Shown here: positions 6,584-14,093 of the stretch, in pieces | Layout of the letters: every line of letters starts with the position of its first letter | How positions within the stretch are numbered: the stretch's first letter is position 1 | NCBI GenBank assembly: GCA_035534435.1 | Contig: DATLRX010000025.1 | Coordinates: 1 to 19,068, forward strand | Direction: 5' to 3' | Length of the DNA: 19,068 nucleotides | From: Palsa-851 sp035534435 | GTDB lineage: Bacteria; Chloroflexota; Dormibacteria; Aeolococcales; Aeolococcaceae | Program-made: the position numbers and the translations under genes | The notes under the pieces: model-generated | Database searches by the model: none | What the model was told of the DNA's origin: nothing | Seen by the model: only the letters and a program-made list of their open reading frames with translations

Positions 6584-7220
6584 CGACCGACCGTATCAAG
6601 GACGCCCTTCCTCGGACCGGCCCCAGTTCGCGGGCCCACGCCAGAACTTCTCGGGGGCCCGGCCATCGTTCCAGCCTGACAACCGCCCGCCGTTCCGCCC
6701 CGCACCACGAGTGGAGGTGCCCGCGGCGCCGATGATCCACTCCCTCAAGCTGCGCGACGGCGATCGCGAGATCGAGGTCAGCGGATCTGCGGCGTTCGTG
6801 CGCCAGGTCCTCGACGATCTCCCCGCGATGTGGGCGCGCCTCCACGGTGAAGGCTCATCACGCCCCGGGCGTATCGATCTCCCGTCCCCGCGCCCGCACG
6901 AGCAGCACGGAACCCACGAAGCGTCGGAGCCCGCCGTTGCGGAAGAGCCGGCAGTCGCACCGGTGCGTGAGCCCGCCACCAACGGGAAGCACGTCGTGAC
7001 CCCGACCGCCTCCAACGGCAAGCGCGTAGCCGAACGCGGCACACCTGACGACAAGGTGCTCGCGGTGCTCAAGAGCTCCACACGGCCGCTCGCGGTCGCG
7101 GCAATCCGCAAGCGTCTCGGCGGCAGCTACACCCCGCAGCAGGTCCGGCGGATCCTCGAGCGCAACGCCCCCAAGGTGTCCGTCACCGACGACCGGCCGG
7201 CGACCTACCGCCTCCGCTAG
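6576..7220 (+). CDS. protein with C-terminal winged-helix-like domain
   Basis: 214-aa soluble protein in three parts. Residues 1-50 are Pro/Arg/Phe-rich with repeated RP and FxGxRP-like stretches, probably disordered. Residues about 53-94 form a small domain, IHSLKLRDGDREIEVSG followed by a FVRQVLDDLPAMWARL helix. After a Pro/Ala/Glu linker, residues 154-214 (DKVLAVLKSSTRPLAVAAIR...TPQQVRRILERN...TYRLR) look like a winged helix: three helices with a recognition-type TPQQVRRIL helix and a terminal wing. DNA binding is therefore likely but unproven. It overlaps the upstream membrane-protein gene by eight bases, which suggests that the two products work together, for example as a membrane-associated regulator. 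Confidence 0.78.
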   Translation: MPDDRPYQGRPSSDRPQFAGPRQNFSGARPSFQPDNRPPFRPAPRVEVPAAPMIHSLKLRDGDREIEVSGSAAFVRQVLDDLPAMWARLHGEGSSRPGRIDLPSPRPHEQHGTHEASEPAVAEEPAVAPVREPATNGKHVVTPTASNGKRVAERGTPDDKVLAVLKSSTRPLAVAAIRKRLGGSYTPQQVRRILERNAPKVSVTDDRPATYRLR

Positions 7221-7286
7221 CACCGGCCCCGCACACTTCGGGTTACCTGCCCGCACCCATAATGGCGGGGGCAGGGATCTGAACTC

Positions 7287-7745
7287 ATGCCACGCTCATT
7301 GCTTGCCCTCCTCACCACCGTGCTCGTGGCCATCACCGCCTGCGGATCGTTGGCCGCGGACGCAGGCTCCGGGACCCCTGCCCCGACGCCGTACCCGACA
7401 CCCGTCGGGGGCCTCGGTCACCGGCCATCCAGTCCCGTGAAGATCACGCTCCTCTCACCGGTGAACGGATCGACCGTGCACGGCACGTCGGTGCTCGTTC
7501 GGGTGTCGGTGACGGGCGGCGAGGTCACGCCGGCAGTGACGGGCAACATCACGCCCACCAAAGGCCACGTGCACCTCTATCTGAACAATCAGCTCATCTA
7601 TATGAGCTACACGCTGCAGCAGGAGATCACCGTGCACCCCGGAGTCGAGTACTCGATGTATGCGGAGTTCGTTGCCCAGGACCACTTTCCCTTCAGCCCG
7701 CGCGACGTGACACCGACGATCTATTTCACCGTCGCGCCGGCCTGA
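7287..7745 (+). CDS. lipoprotein with Ig-like/DUF4399-like domain
   Basis: 152-aa secreted lipoprotein. The signal peptide LLALLTTVLVAITAC ends in a good lipobox (ITAC, Cys19), followed by a Thr/Pro/Gly linker. Residues about 50-150 form a beta-rich domain: ITLLSPVNGSTVHG, VLVRVSVTGG, GHVHLYLNNQLIYM and PTIYFTVAP. The GHVHLYL stretch recalls DUF4399-like or copper-resistance-type beta-sandwiches. A CATAAT hexamer at 7258-7263 is a possible -10. The next gene encodes a membrane protein with a similarly built domain (VRIVSPAPGAEVGSPFTLTV), and these genes lead directly into the KdpE-like regulator. The biochemical role is unknown. Confidence 0.8.
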   Translation: MPRSLLALLTTVLVAITACGSLAADAGSGTPAPTPYPTPVGGLGHRPSSPVKITLLSPVNGSTVHGTSVLVRVSVTGGEVTPAVTGNITPTKGHVHLYLNNQLIYMSYTLQQEITVHPGVEYSMYAEFVAQDHFPFSPRDVTPTIYFTVAPA

Positions 7746-7757
7746 TCCGCTCCGCAT

Positions 7758-8273
7758 GTGATCGCGCACATCCTCGGCAACCTGCCGCTGCCGCTGCAAT
7801 GGGCCCTGGCACTGCTGATCTTCGGCGGAGGGCTGGCGGTCTTCGCAATGCGCCGGGGTCTGATCCGGATCGCCGGAGCGGTCGCTGCGCTGTGTGGCAT
7901 CGGCGGACTCGTCGCAAGCTGGATCCTCAGCCCCGCGCTGCTCGTGCCCGCACCCTACGCCGTGCGGATCGTGTCGCCCGCCCCCGGAGCTGAAGTCGGC
8001 TCGCCGTTCACGCTCACCGTCTGCGGTGTTCCCGCGACAGGCGGGGCCGTTCCCGCGACGGACTCCCAGCACTACCTCGCGATCATCATCGACGGTGCTG
8101 CGGCGCCCACGGTAGACGTGTGGCAGATCCCGCAGGATCTGAGCCCGGGACGCCACGTGGTCGAGGTCGAGCTCGTCAGCCCGTCTCACCAGGCGTTCAA
8201 CCCGCCGGCCACCGCGAAGGAGACCATCACCGTCGTTGCCGGGAATCCGCCGGCCGGCCCGGCGGCGTGTTGA
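7758..8273 (+). CDS. two-helix membrane protein with extracytoplasmic beta-domain
   Basis: 171-aa membrane protein. The start is GTG at 7758; the nearby ATG is followed at once by a stop in its own frame. Two membrane helices are predicted at about residues 10-30 and 36-60. An extracytoplasmic domain follows whose opening, VRIVSPAPGAEVGSPFTLTV, mirrors ITLLSPVNGSTVHG in the preceding lipoprotein; the later QHYLAIIIDG matches GHVHLYLN in position. Two cysteines lie in the outer part, one in TVCG and one as the very last residue, so a disulfide is possible. The last seven bases overlap the KdpE-like gene. This coupling hints at an envelope input to, or co-expression with, the K+ regulon. Function unknown. 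Confidence 0.78.
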   Translation: MIAHILGNLPLPLQWALALLIFGGGLAVFAMRRGLIRIAGAVAALCGIGGLVASWILSPALLVPAPYAVRIVSPAPGAEVGSPFTLTVCGVPATGGAVPATDSQHYLAIIIDGAAAPTVDVWQIPQDLSPGRHVVEVELVSPSHQAFNPPATAKETITVVAGNPPAGPAAC

Positions 8274-8971
8274 ACGAGGAAGCGCCGGCCCACATCCTCG
8301 TCGTCGAGGACGACGCGCCGCTGCGGGAGGTGGTTGTCGGGGCGCTCGACTCGGCCGGCTATGCCACGTCGATCGCGGCGCACGGCATCACCGCGTCACA
8401 GATGCTCCGGAACGCCGAGGGTATCGACATCGTGCTCCTCGACATCGGACTGCCCTTCGTCGACGGCTGGCAGATCCTCGCCCAGATGGGGGATCGCCGC
8501 GGGCCGGCCGTCATCGTGATCAGTGCGCGAGGCGAGGAGACCGACAAGGTCCGCGCGCTCGACCTCGGCGCTGACGACTATCTCGCCAAGCCGTTCGGCG
8601 CCGAAGAGCTGCTGGCGCGAGTGCGCGCCGTGCTTCGCCGCGTCCGCCCACCGTTCGGAGCGCCGGGGATCGTCGCCCTCGGCGGCATCCGAGTCGATCT
8701 CGGCGCGCGGACTGTGCTCCGCAACGGCATGGAGGTCCGGCTCTCGCCGACCGAATGGCTCCTGCTTGCAGAACTGGCGCGCAACGCCGGCATCACACTC
8801 GATCATCGAACGCTGCTCCAACGGGTCTGGGGGCCGCAGTACGCCGACGAGCGCAACTACCTGCGCACCTTCGTGCAACGGTTGCGCGCCAAGCTCGAGG
8901 ACGACCCGGCGCGTCCCGAAGTCGTCGTCACCGTAGGGCGCCACGGATACCGTTTTGGTCCTCCGCGATGA
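8267..8971 (+). CDS. kdpE: OmpR/PhoB-family response regulator, KdpE-like
   Basis: 234-aa transcriptional regulator with a receiver domain (about residues 8-120) and a winged-helix DNA-binding domain (about 135-232). Receiver marks: acidic pair near 14-16 (VVEDD), phosphoacceptor Asp59 in LLDIGLP, Ser86 in VISARGE, Lys108 in YLAKPF. The output domain shows LSPTEWLLLAELARNAG, then RVWGPQYADERNYLRTFVQRLRAKLEDDP and the terminal VGRHGYRF, the KdpE style. Start: GTG at 8267 (overlapping the previous stop by seven bases) or the adjoining TTG. A KdpE role is inferred from sequence style and from kdpFABC 1.1 kb downstream. The probable target is the pair of direct-repeat boxes at 9868 and 10060. No cognate kinase gene directly follows it. 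Confidence 0.85.
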   Translation: MLNEEAPAHILVVEDDAPLREVVVGALDSAGYATSIAAHGITASQMLRNAEGIDIVLLDIGLPFVDGWQILAQMGDRRGPAVIVISARGEETDKVRALDLGADDYLAKPFGAEELLARVRAVLRRVRPPFGAPGIVALGGIRVDLGARTVLRNGMEVRLSPTEWLLLAELARNAGITLDHRTLLQRVWGPQYADERNYLRTFVQRLRAKLEDDPARPEVVVTVGRHGYRFGPPR

Positions 8972-9023
8972 CACGGCGGCGCCACTGAACATGAGTAGAC
9001 TGGCGAGGATCCCCGGATAAGTC

Positions 9024-9863
9024 ATGAGCGAAAACCACCTGCGCGCGATCAACGCCGCCGACTCGCCGGCCGACGGCGGCGGGCATCCGGGCAACACCGC
9101 CGACGCTCCCCTCCGCTCAACGGGGCTGCGCGCGTTGATGGAGGTGGTTGCGGCCATCGTCGTTCCCATCGCGGTCGGTGCGGCCCTGGTGCCGTTCCGG
9201 AGCAACGTCTCACCGGCAACAGCGGCGCTCGGTCTGGCGGCCGCGGTATCGCTGATCGCAGCGCTGAGCACGCGCCTCGGCGGAGTCGTCGCAGCGGCGT
9301 CGGCCGCGCTGTCGTTCGACTTCTTCTTCACGAAGCCGTACGGCTCGCTGTCCATCTCGAGCGCGCAGGAGATCGAGACCGCGATCCTCATGCTCGTGTG
9401 CGGGCTCATCGTCGGTCAGCTGTCGGCGCGAAACCGGACCAACAAGGAGATGGTCGTGCAGACCACCGGGGAGCTCGCACGCATCCAGGCGATCGCGGAG
9501 TTGATGGCCTCCGGAGCCGGCGCGTTCGAGGTCGTTGCCGCCGTCGGCGACGAGCTCACGGGGCTGCTCGGCTTGCGCAGCTGCCGTTTCGAGCGCTCAT
9601 TCCCGGACGGTCCGACGCCGACGATCGAGCGCAACGGTGACGTGAGCTGGGGACGGTTCTGGTGGGGGTTCCGGACGCTCGGGCTGCCCGGCAAGGAAGT
9701 GACGCTCGTTGTCGAGCATCAGCGTCGCCGGCTCGGTCGCTACGTGCTCGCTGCAGTCCCCGGCTCGCCGGTGACACGCGAGCAACTCGTCGCCGCGGTC
9801 ACCCTGGCCGACCAGGCGGGTGCGGCTCTCGGACTCGAAGCGGCAGCGGCGGTGGCACACTGA
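9024..9863 (+). CDS. DUF4118 (KdpD membrane domain) + GAF-like protein without kinase
   Basis: 279-aa membrane protein corresponding to the middle third of a KdpD kinase. After a hydrophilic N-terminus of about 37 residues come four closely packed membrane segments (about 39-58, 65-82, 86-100, 114-133). The loop FDFFFTKPY (98-106) is the DUF4118 hallmark of KdpD. A helical linker (TNKEMVVQTTGELARIQAIAELMAS) leads into a GAF-like domain (about 165-275). No HisKA or ATPase domain follows and no P-loop/USP part precedes, so it cannot phosphorylate by itself. It lies between the KdpE-like gene and kdpF. A role as a separate membrane/GAF sensing subunit of a split KdpD is inference. No strong ribosome binding site is seen at the ATG. 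Confidence 0.8.
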   Translation: MSENHLRAINAADSPADGGGHPGNTADAPLRSTGLRALMEVVAAIVVPIAVGAALVPFRSNVSPATAALGLAAAVSLIAALSTRLGGVVAAASAALSFDFFFTKPYGSLSISSAQEIETAILMLVCGLIVGQLSARNRTNKEMVVQTTGELARIQAIAELMASGAGAFEVVAAVGDELTGLLGLRSCRFERSFPDGPTPTIERNGDVSWGRFWWGFRTLGLPGKEVTLVVEHQRRRLGRYVLAAVPGSPVTREQLVAAVTLADQAGAALGLEAAAAVAH

Positions 9864-9867
9864 ATCA

Positions 9868-9900
9868 TTGACCCGACGTTGATGGTGGGCCGCCTAGATT
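9868..9900 (+). promoter_or_regulatory. direct-repeat activator box A with -10 (kdp region)
   Basis: TTGAC at 9868 and TTGAT at 9879 form a direct repeat with an 11-base period, followed by GGTGGG and a -10-like TAGATT at 9895-9900. The second repeat starts 16 bases before the -10, too close to be a normal -35. The geometry is that of promoters activated by PhoB/OmpR-family regulators, where the tandem site replaces the -35. Box B at 10060 has the same spacing. Confidence 0.5.
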
Positions 9901-10059
9901 CAAGGCATGGTTCAACATCGCAGCGTCGCTGAGGGTCAGCAGAGGGACCACGCGCGAGCGGATTTTGTGACGTTCGGCTCTGTCGAGTCGCACGGTTGTC
10001 ATGGAACTCTGCGGCGATGCAATGCCGCCCAGCTCCGAGCCGTGCCGGACGTTGCGGCG

Positions 10060-10092
10060 TTGACGTTTCGTTGACGGTGGCCGCCGGATACT
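10060..10092 (+). promoter_or_regulatory. direct-repeat activator box B with -10, kdp operon promoter
   Basis: TTGACG at 10060-10065 is repeated exactly at 10071-10076 (11-base period), then GGTGG and a -10-like GATACT at 10087-10092. The second repeat lies 16 bases before the -10, exactly as in box A, and the 33-base modules agree at about 21 positions. The predicted transcript starts near 10099, a few bases before the ATG at 10103. This is the most likely binding site for the KdpE-like regulator and the main promoter of the kdp operon. Confidence 0.55.
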
Positions 10093-10102
10093 GAGAGCAC
10101 AG

Positions 10103-10189
10103 ATGCCACTCGAATTGCTCGTCCTGCTCTGTTTCGCCGGGATGCTCGTCGCGGGCATCCTGATGATCGACGGACTCCGGAGGATCTGA
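10103..10189 (+). CDS. 28-aa single-span membrane micro-protein before kdpF
   Basis: Short ORF encoding a 28-residue hydrophobic peptide: acidic start MPLE, one membrane helix (LLVLLCFAGMLVAGILMI), then DGLRRI. The charges (Glu4 outside, Arg-Arg at the end) suggest a single orientation. It begins about ten bases after the box B -10 element and ends one base before the kdpF start, and the kdpF ribosome binding site (GGAGG, 10179-10183) lies inside its last codons. The position and overlap argue that it is translated as the first gene of the kdp operon. It is not the usual KdpF sequence, which is encoded next. It could be a second KdpF-like stabilising subunit or a leader peptide; nothing in the sequence decides. 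Confidence 0.5.
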   Translation: MPLELLVLLCFAGMLVAGILMIDGLRRI

Positions 10190-10190
10190 C

Positions 10191-10286
10191 ATGGGGGATC
10201 TCACCGGCTACATCGTCGCCGCGGTCATCGCGCTGATCGCGGCGGTCTACCTGCTCGTCGCCCTGGTCGCCCCGGAGCGCTTCTAA
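10191..10286 (+). CDS. kdpF: KdpF, small subunit of K+-transporting ATPase
   Basis: 31-aa single-span peptide (GYIVAAVIALIAAVYLLVALV) ending in APERF, the typical KdpF C-terminus. KdpF stabilises the KdpABC complex in the membrane. The start ATG has GGAGG eight bases upstream, and the TAA stop is followed immediately by the kdpA ATG with no gap, as in many kdp operons. Confidence 0.85.
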   Translation: MGDLTGYIVAAVIALIAAVYLLVALVAPERF

Positions 10287-12011
10287 ATGGCCATCGACAT
10301 CATCGCCGCCGTCATCACGTACGCCGCGGTTGCCGTGGGCGCCTGGTTCCTCGGCGGTTACATGCTCAAGGTCTACAAGGGCGAGCGCGTCTGGCTCAGC
10401 CCCCTGCTCCGTCCGGTCGAGCGCTTCACGTATCGAATCATCGGCGTCGATGAGGAGCACGAGCAGGGCTGGATCGCGTATCTCGTTTCCATCCTCGCCG
10501 TGACGTTCGTGAGCGTCGTGTTCACGTATCTCATCCTCAGGTTCCAGGACCATCTGCCGCTGAACCCGCAGAACCTCCCCGGCGTTCCGTCACCACTGGC
10601 GTTCAACACCGCGATCAGCTTCGCAACGAACACCAACTGGCAGAACTACACCGGTGAGACGACGATGAGCTACTTCTCCCAGATGGTCGCTCTCGTGCTG
10701 CACAACTTCCTGAGTGCGGCGATGGGCATGGCCATCGCCATCGTGGTCATCCGCTCGATCGCCCGCCGGACAATGACCACGCTGGGGAACTTCTGGGTCG
10801 ACACCGTGCGGGGCACGCTGTACGTGCTCCTGCCGATCAGCGTCCTCGTCGCACTCATCCTGGTGGCGAACGGCGCCATCCAGAACTTCAGTGGCTACTC
10901 CGTCGTGCACACGCTCACCAACGGGCTGCAGACGATCGCGCAAGGACCGGTCGCCACCCAGGAGGCGATCAAGGACCTCGGCACGAACGGTGGCGGTTTC
11001 TTCAACGCGAACAGTGCCCATCCGTTCGAGAACCCCAACGGATTCACCAACGCGCTCGAGATCTTCACGGTGCTGCTCATCCCATTCGGCCTGGTGATCA
11101 CGTTCGGCAAGTGGGTGGGGAACGTGAAGCAGGGAATCGCGCTCGGCGCGGTCATGGGCATCATCCTCATCGGCGGATTCGGCGTCGCCGCCTGGCAGGA
11201 GCAGCAGGGGAATCCCGCGCTCGTCTCCACGGGCGCGACCCAGGTCGCATCCGCGCAGTCCGCCGGCGGGAACATGGAGGGCAAGGAAGTTCGGTTCGGC
11301 CCCATCCAGACGGCGCAGTTCGGCACCGCCACCACGGGCACGAGCACGGGGTCGGTTGACTCCTCGCACGACAGCTGGACCGCCATCGGCGGGCTGATCC
11401 CTCTGGTCCTCATCAAGCTCGGTGAGATCACCCCCGGAGGCGTCGGCTCCGGCCTCTACGGCATGGTCGTGTTCGCGATCGTCGCGGTGTTCATCGCAGG
11501 GCTGATGGTCGGACGAACGCCGGAGTACGTGGGAAAGAAGATCGAGGCACGCGATGTCAAATACGCGGCAATCGCCATCCTCGTCCTTCCCGCATCGATC
11601 CTCGGCTTCTCGGCGATCGCGGTGCTCACCGCGGGAGGGCAGGCAGGGCCGATCGCCACGCAGGGGACGCCTCACCAGCTCACCGAGATCCTCTACGCCT
11701 TCGCGTCGACGACCGGCAACAACGGCAGCGCGTTCGCCGGCTTGACCGGCAACACGACGTACTACAACCTGATGCTGTCCGGCGCGATGTGGACGGGACG
11801 GTTCCTCTTCATCATCCCGGTGATGGCGATGGCCGGAAACCTCGTCAAGAAGAAGATCGTTCCGGCGAGCGCGGGGACGTTCCCCACCGATGGACCGCTC
11901 TTCGTGGCGCTCCTCGTCGGAACCGTCCTTGTCGTCGCCGCGCTGACCTTCTTCCCCGCTGTCTCGCTCGGGCCGATCCTCGAGCACTTCAAGCTCATCG
12001 CGGTGCATTGA
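10287..12011 (+). CDS. kdpA: K+-transporting ATPase subunit A (KdpA)
   Basis: 574-aa channel-like subunit that binds and conducts K+ in the high-affinity KdpFABC pump. Selectivity-filter stretches of the superfamily-of-K-transporters fold are visible: TNTNWQNYTGE near residues 114-124, then LGTNGGGFFNANSAHPFENP near 230-250. A further filter region, ASTTGNNGSAFAGL, lies in the C-terminal half. About ten membrane helices are predicted, and the family length (about 560 aa) is met. The start follows the kdpF stop directly and the stop is one base before kdpB. No anomaly in the key residues is seen, so the transporter is probably functional. Confidence 0.96.
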   Translation: MAIDIIAAVITYAAVAVGAWFLGGYMLKVYKGERVWLSPLLRPVERFTYRIIGVDEEHEQGWIAYLVSILAVTFVSVVFTYLILRFQDHLPLNPQNLPGVPSPLAFNTAISFATNTNWQNYTGETTMSYFSQMVALVLHNFLSAAMGMAIAIVVIRSIARRTMTTLGNFWVDTVRGTLYVLLPISVLVALILVANGAIQNFSGYSVVHTLTNGLQTIAQGPVATQEAIKDLGTNGGGFFNANSAHPFENPNGFTNALEIFTVLLIPFGLVITFGKWVGNVKQGIALGAVMGIILIGGFGVAAWQEQQGNPALVSTGATQVASAQSAGGNMEGKEVRFGPIQTAQFGTATTGTSTGSVDSSHDSWTAIGGLIPLVLIKLGEITPGGVGSGLYGMVVFAIVAVFIAGLMVGRTPEYVGKKIEARDVKYAAIAILVLPASILGFSAIAVLTAGGQAGPIATQGTPHQLTEILYAFASTTGNNGSAFAGLTGNTTYYNLMLSGAMWTGRFLFIIPVMAMAGNLVKKKIVPASAGTFPTDGPLFVALLVGTVLVVAALTFFPAVSLGPILEHFKLIAVH

Positions 12012-12012
12012 C

Positions 12013-14088
12013 ATGGCCCTCGCAGCCGCTCACCATCCCCGCCGCCGGCGCAGCAGCGTCACCGACCCGGAGTTGCTCTTCCCCGCAATCGGCCAGAGCT
12101 TCGTCAAGCTCGACCCGCGCGTCATGGTGCGGAATCCCGTGATGTTCGTCGTCGAGATCGGCGCGTTGATGACCACCTACGTGTTCATCGCCGACATCTT
12201 CGGGAACGCCGGCGACACAAGCTTTGTCGGACAAATCGCGCTCTGGCTCTGGTTCACCGTGCTCTTCGCGAATTTCGCCGAGGCGATCGCCGAGGGTCGC
12301 GGTAAGGCGCAGGCGCAGGCGCTTCGCCGCACGCGCACCGAGACGATCGCTCGCAAGATGCAGGGCGGTCTCGGCGGCAAGGAGGTCCCGGTTCCAGCTC
12401 CGGATCTGCGCAAGGGCGACATCGTCGTCTGCGAGGCGGGCGACGTCATCCCGAGTGATGGGACGATCATCGAGGGTATCGCGAGCGTCGACGAGTCGGC
12501 GATCACCGGCGAGTCCGCGCCGGTCATCCGCGAGGCCGGCGGAGATCGAAGCGCCGTCACGGGAGGCACGCGCGTGCTGAGTGACCGCATCGTCATCGAG
12601 ATCACCCAGAACCCTGGTGAGACCTTTCTCGACCGCATGATCTCGCTGGTCGAGAGCGCCTCGCGGCAGAAGACACCGAATGAGATCGCGCTCAACATCC
12701 TGCTCGCGAGCCTCACGCTCATCTTCCTCATCGCAGTGGTGACGCTGCAGCCGTATGCCGTCTTCTCTGGCGCATCCATCGAGGTCACCGTGCTGGTCGC
12801 GTTGCTCGTCTGCCTGATACCGACGACGATCGGAGGGCTGCTCAGCGCAATCGGCATCGCAGGGATCGATCGCCTGCTCCAGAAGAACGTCCTCGCCATG
12901 TCCGGCCGCGCCGTGGAAGCAGCCGGCGACGTCGACACCCTGCTGCTCGACAAGACGGGAACCATCACACTCGGGAATCGTCAGGCGACCGAGTTCCTCC
13001 CGGCACCGGGTGTGGCGATGGAAGAGCTGGTGCGCGCCGCCGACCTCGCCAGCCGCGCCGATGAAACTCCCGAGGGGCGCTCCATCGTGGCCCTGGCGAA
13101 GCGGTTCGGCGCACCCGAGGATGAGGGAGACGCGGCCTGGACCTTCGTGCCATTCACGGCGGAAACGCGCATGAGTGGTGTCGACAGCACCACGGACGGC
13201 ATCCGCAAGGGTGCAGGCGACGCCGTCGCGAAGTGGTGTGGACAGGGCAAACCAGGCGAGAACGTCGTGCCGAAGGGTGTGGCCGAGCAGGTCGAGGTCA
13301 TCGCCCGCAGCGGAGGCACGCCCCTGCTGGTCGCGCAGAACCACGTCATCCTCGGCACGATCCACCTGAAGGACATCGTCAAGCCGGGGATTGCGGAACG
13401 GTTCGCAGAGTTGCGCAGGATGGGGCTGCGGACGGTGATGATCACCGGGGACAACCCGCTCACCGCCGCTGCCATCGCAGCCGAAGCGGGTGTCGACGAC
13501 TTCCTCGCCGAGGCGACGCCGGAGAACAAGCTGGACCTCATCCGTCAGGAGCAGGCCGGCGGGAAGCTCGTCGCCATGACCGGGGACGGCACCAACGACG
13601 CGCCCGCGCTTGCTCAGGCAGACGTCGGCGTCGCCATGAACAGTGGAACGCAGGCGGCCAAGGAGGCCGGCAACCTCGTCGACCTCGACAGCGACCCGAC
13701 CAAGTTGATCGAGATCGTCGAGACGGGCAAGCAGATGCTCATCACACGCGGAGCGCTCACCACGTTCAGCATCGCCAACGACGTGGCCAAGTACTTCGCG
13801 ATCATCCCGGCGATGTTCACGGCGTACGTGGCACTCAAACCGCTCGCCGTGCTCAACATCATGCACCTGCAATCGGCGCACAGCGCGATTCTCAGCGCCG
13901 TCATCTTCAACGCCCTGATCATCATCGCGCTCGTGCCGCTGGCGCTGCGCGGCGTGCGCTTCCGCGCGGTCGGCGCCAGCTCGCTGCTGCGCCGCAACCT
14001 CCTCATCTACGGTGTCGGCGGGGTGGTCGCTCCGTTCATCGGCATCAAGCTCATCGACGTCATCATCAACGCGCTCCACCTGGTCTAG
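12013..14088 (+). CDS. kdpB: K+-transporting P-type ATPase subunit B (KdpB)
   Basis: 691-aa catalytic ATPase subunit, family-normal length. P-type hallmarks: TGES at 165-168 (actuator-domain dephosphorylation motif), DKTGTIT with the phosphorylated Asp313, KGA near the nucleotide site (IRKGAGDAV), and GDGTNDAP at 524-531. The membrane-half motif CLIPTTIGGLLSAIG is the KdpB version of the ion-site helix. ATP hydrolysis here drives K+ uptake through KdpA. The gene begins one base after the kdpA stop and is followed by kdpC after five bases, so it is part of one operon. Confidence 0.97.
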   Translation: MALAAAHHPRRRRSSVTDPELLFPAIGQSFVKLDPRVMVRNPVMFVVEIGALMTTYVFIADIFGNAGDTSFVGQIALWLWFTVLFANFAEAIAEGRGKAQAQALRRTRTETIARKMQGGLGGKEVPVPAPDLRKGDIVVCEAGDVIPSDGTIIEGIASVDESAITGESAPVIREAGGDRSAVTGGTRVLSDRIVIEITQNPGETFLDRMISLVESASRQKTPNEIALNILLASLTLIFLIAVVTLQPYAVFSGASIEVTVLVALLVCLIPTTIGGLLSAIGIAGIDRLLQKNVLAMSGRAVEAAGDVDTLLLDKTGTITLGNRQATEFLPAPGVAMEELVRAADLASRADETPEGRSIVALAKRFGAPEDEGDAAWTFVPFTAETRMSGVDSTTDGIRKGAGDAVAKWCGQGKPGENVVPKGVAEQVEVIARSGGTPLLVAQNHVILGTIHLKDIVKPGIAERFAELRRMGLRTVMITGDNPLTAAAIAAEAGVDDFLAEATPENKLDLIRQEQAGGKLVAMTGDGTNDAPALAQADVGVAMNSGTQAAKEAGNLVDLDSDPTKLIEIVETGKQMLITRGALTTFSIANDVAKYFAIIPAMFTAYVALKPLAVLNIMHLQSAHSAILSAVIFNALIIIALVPLALRGVRFRAVGASSLLRRNLLIYGVGGVVAPFIGIKLIDVIINALHLV

Positions 14089-14093
14089 ACGTC

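Noticed and set aside
9907..10074. 55-codon ORF (ATG at 9907) starting six bases after the box A -10 hexamer
   Set aside because: The start geometry suits a leaderless leader peptide, but third-position GC appears lower than in neighbouring genes, the peptide shows no motif, and it runs through box B. Without conservation data I do not call it a gene.
9864..10102. Possible c-di-AMP or other riboswitch in the gap before kdpF
   Set aside because: Some c-di-AMP riboswitches control potassium genes, but I could not find the conserved core or a convincing stem set here. A covariance-model search with the ydaO model would settle it.
11995..14079. Very long minus-strand open frame (694 codons) opposite kdpB
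   Set aside because: Charged low-complexity translation without motifs, exactly mirroring the codon positions of kdpB; shadow frame.
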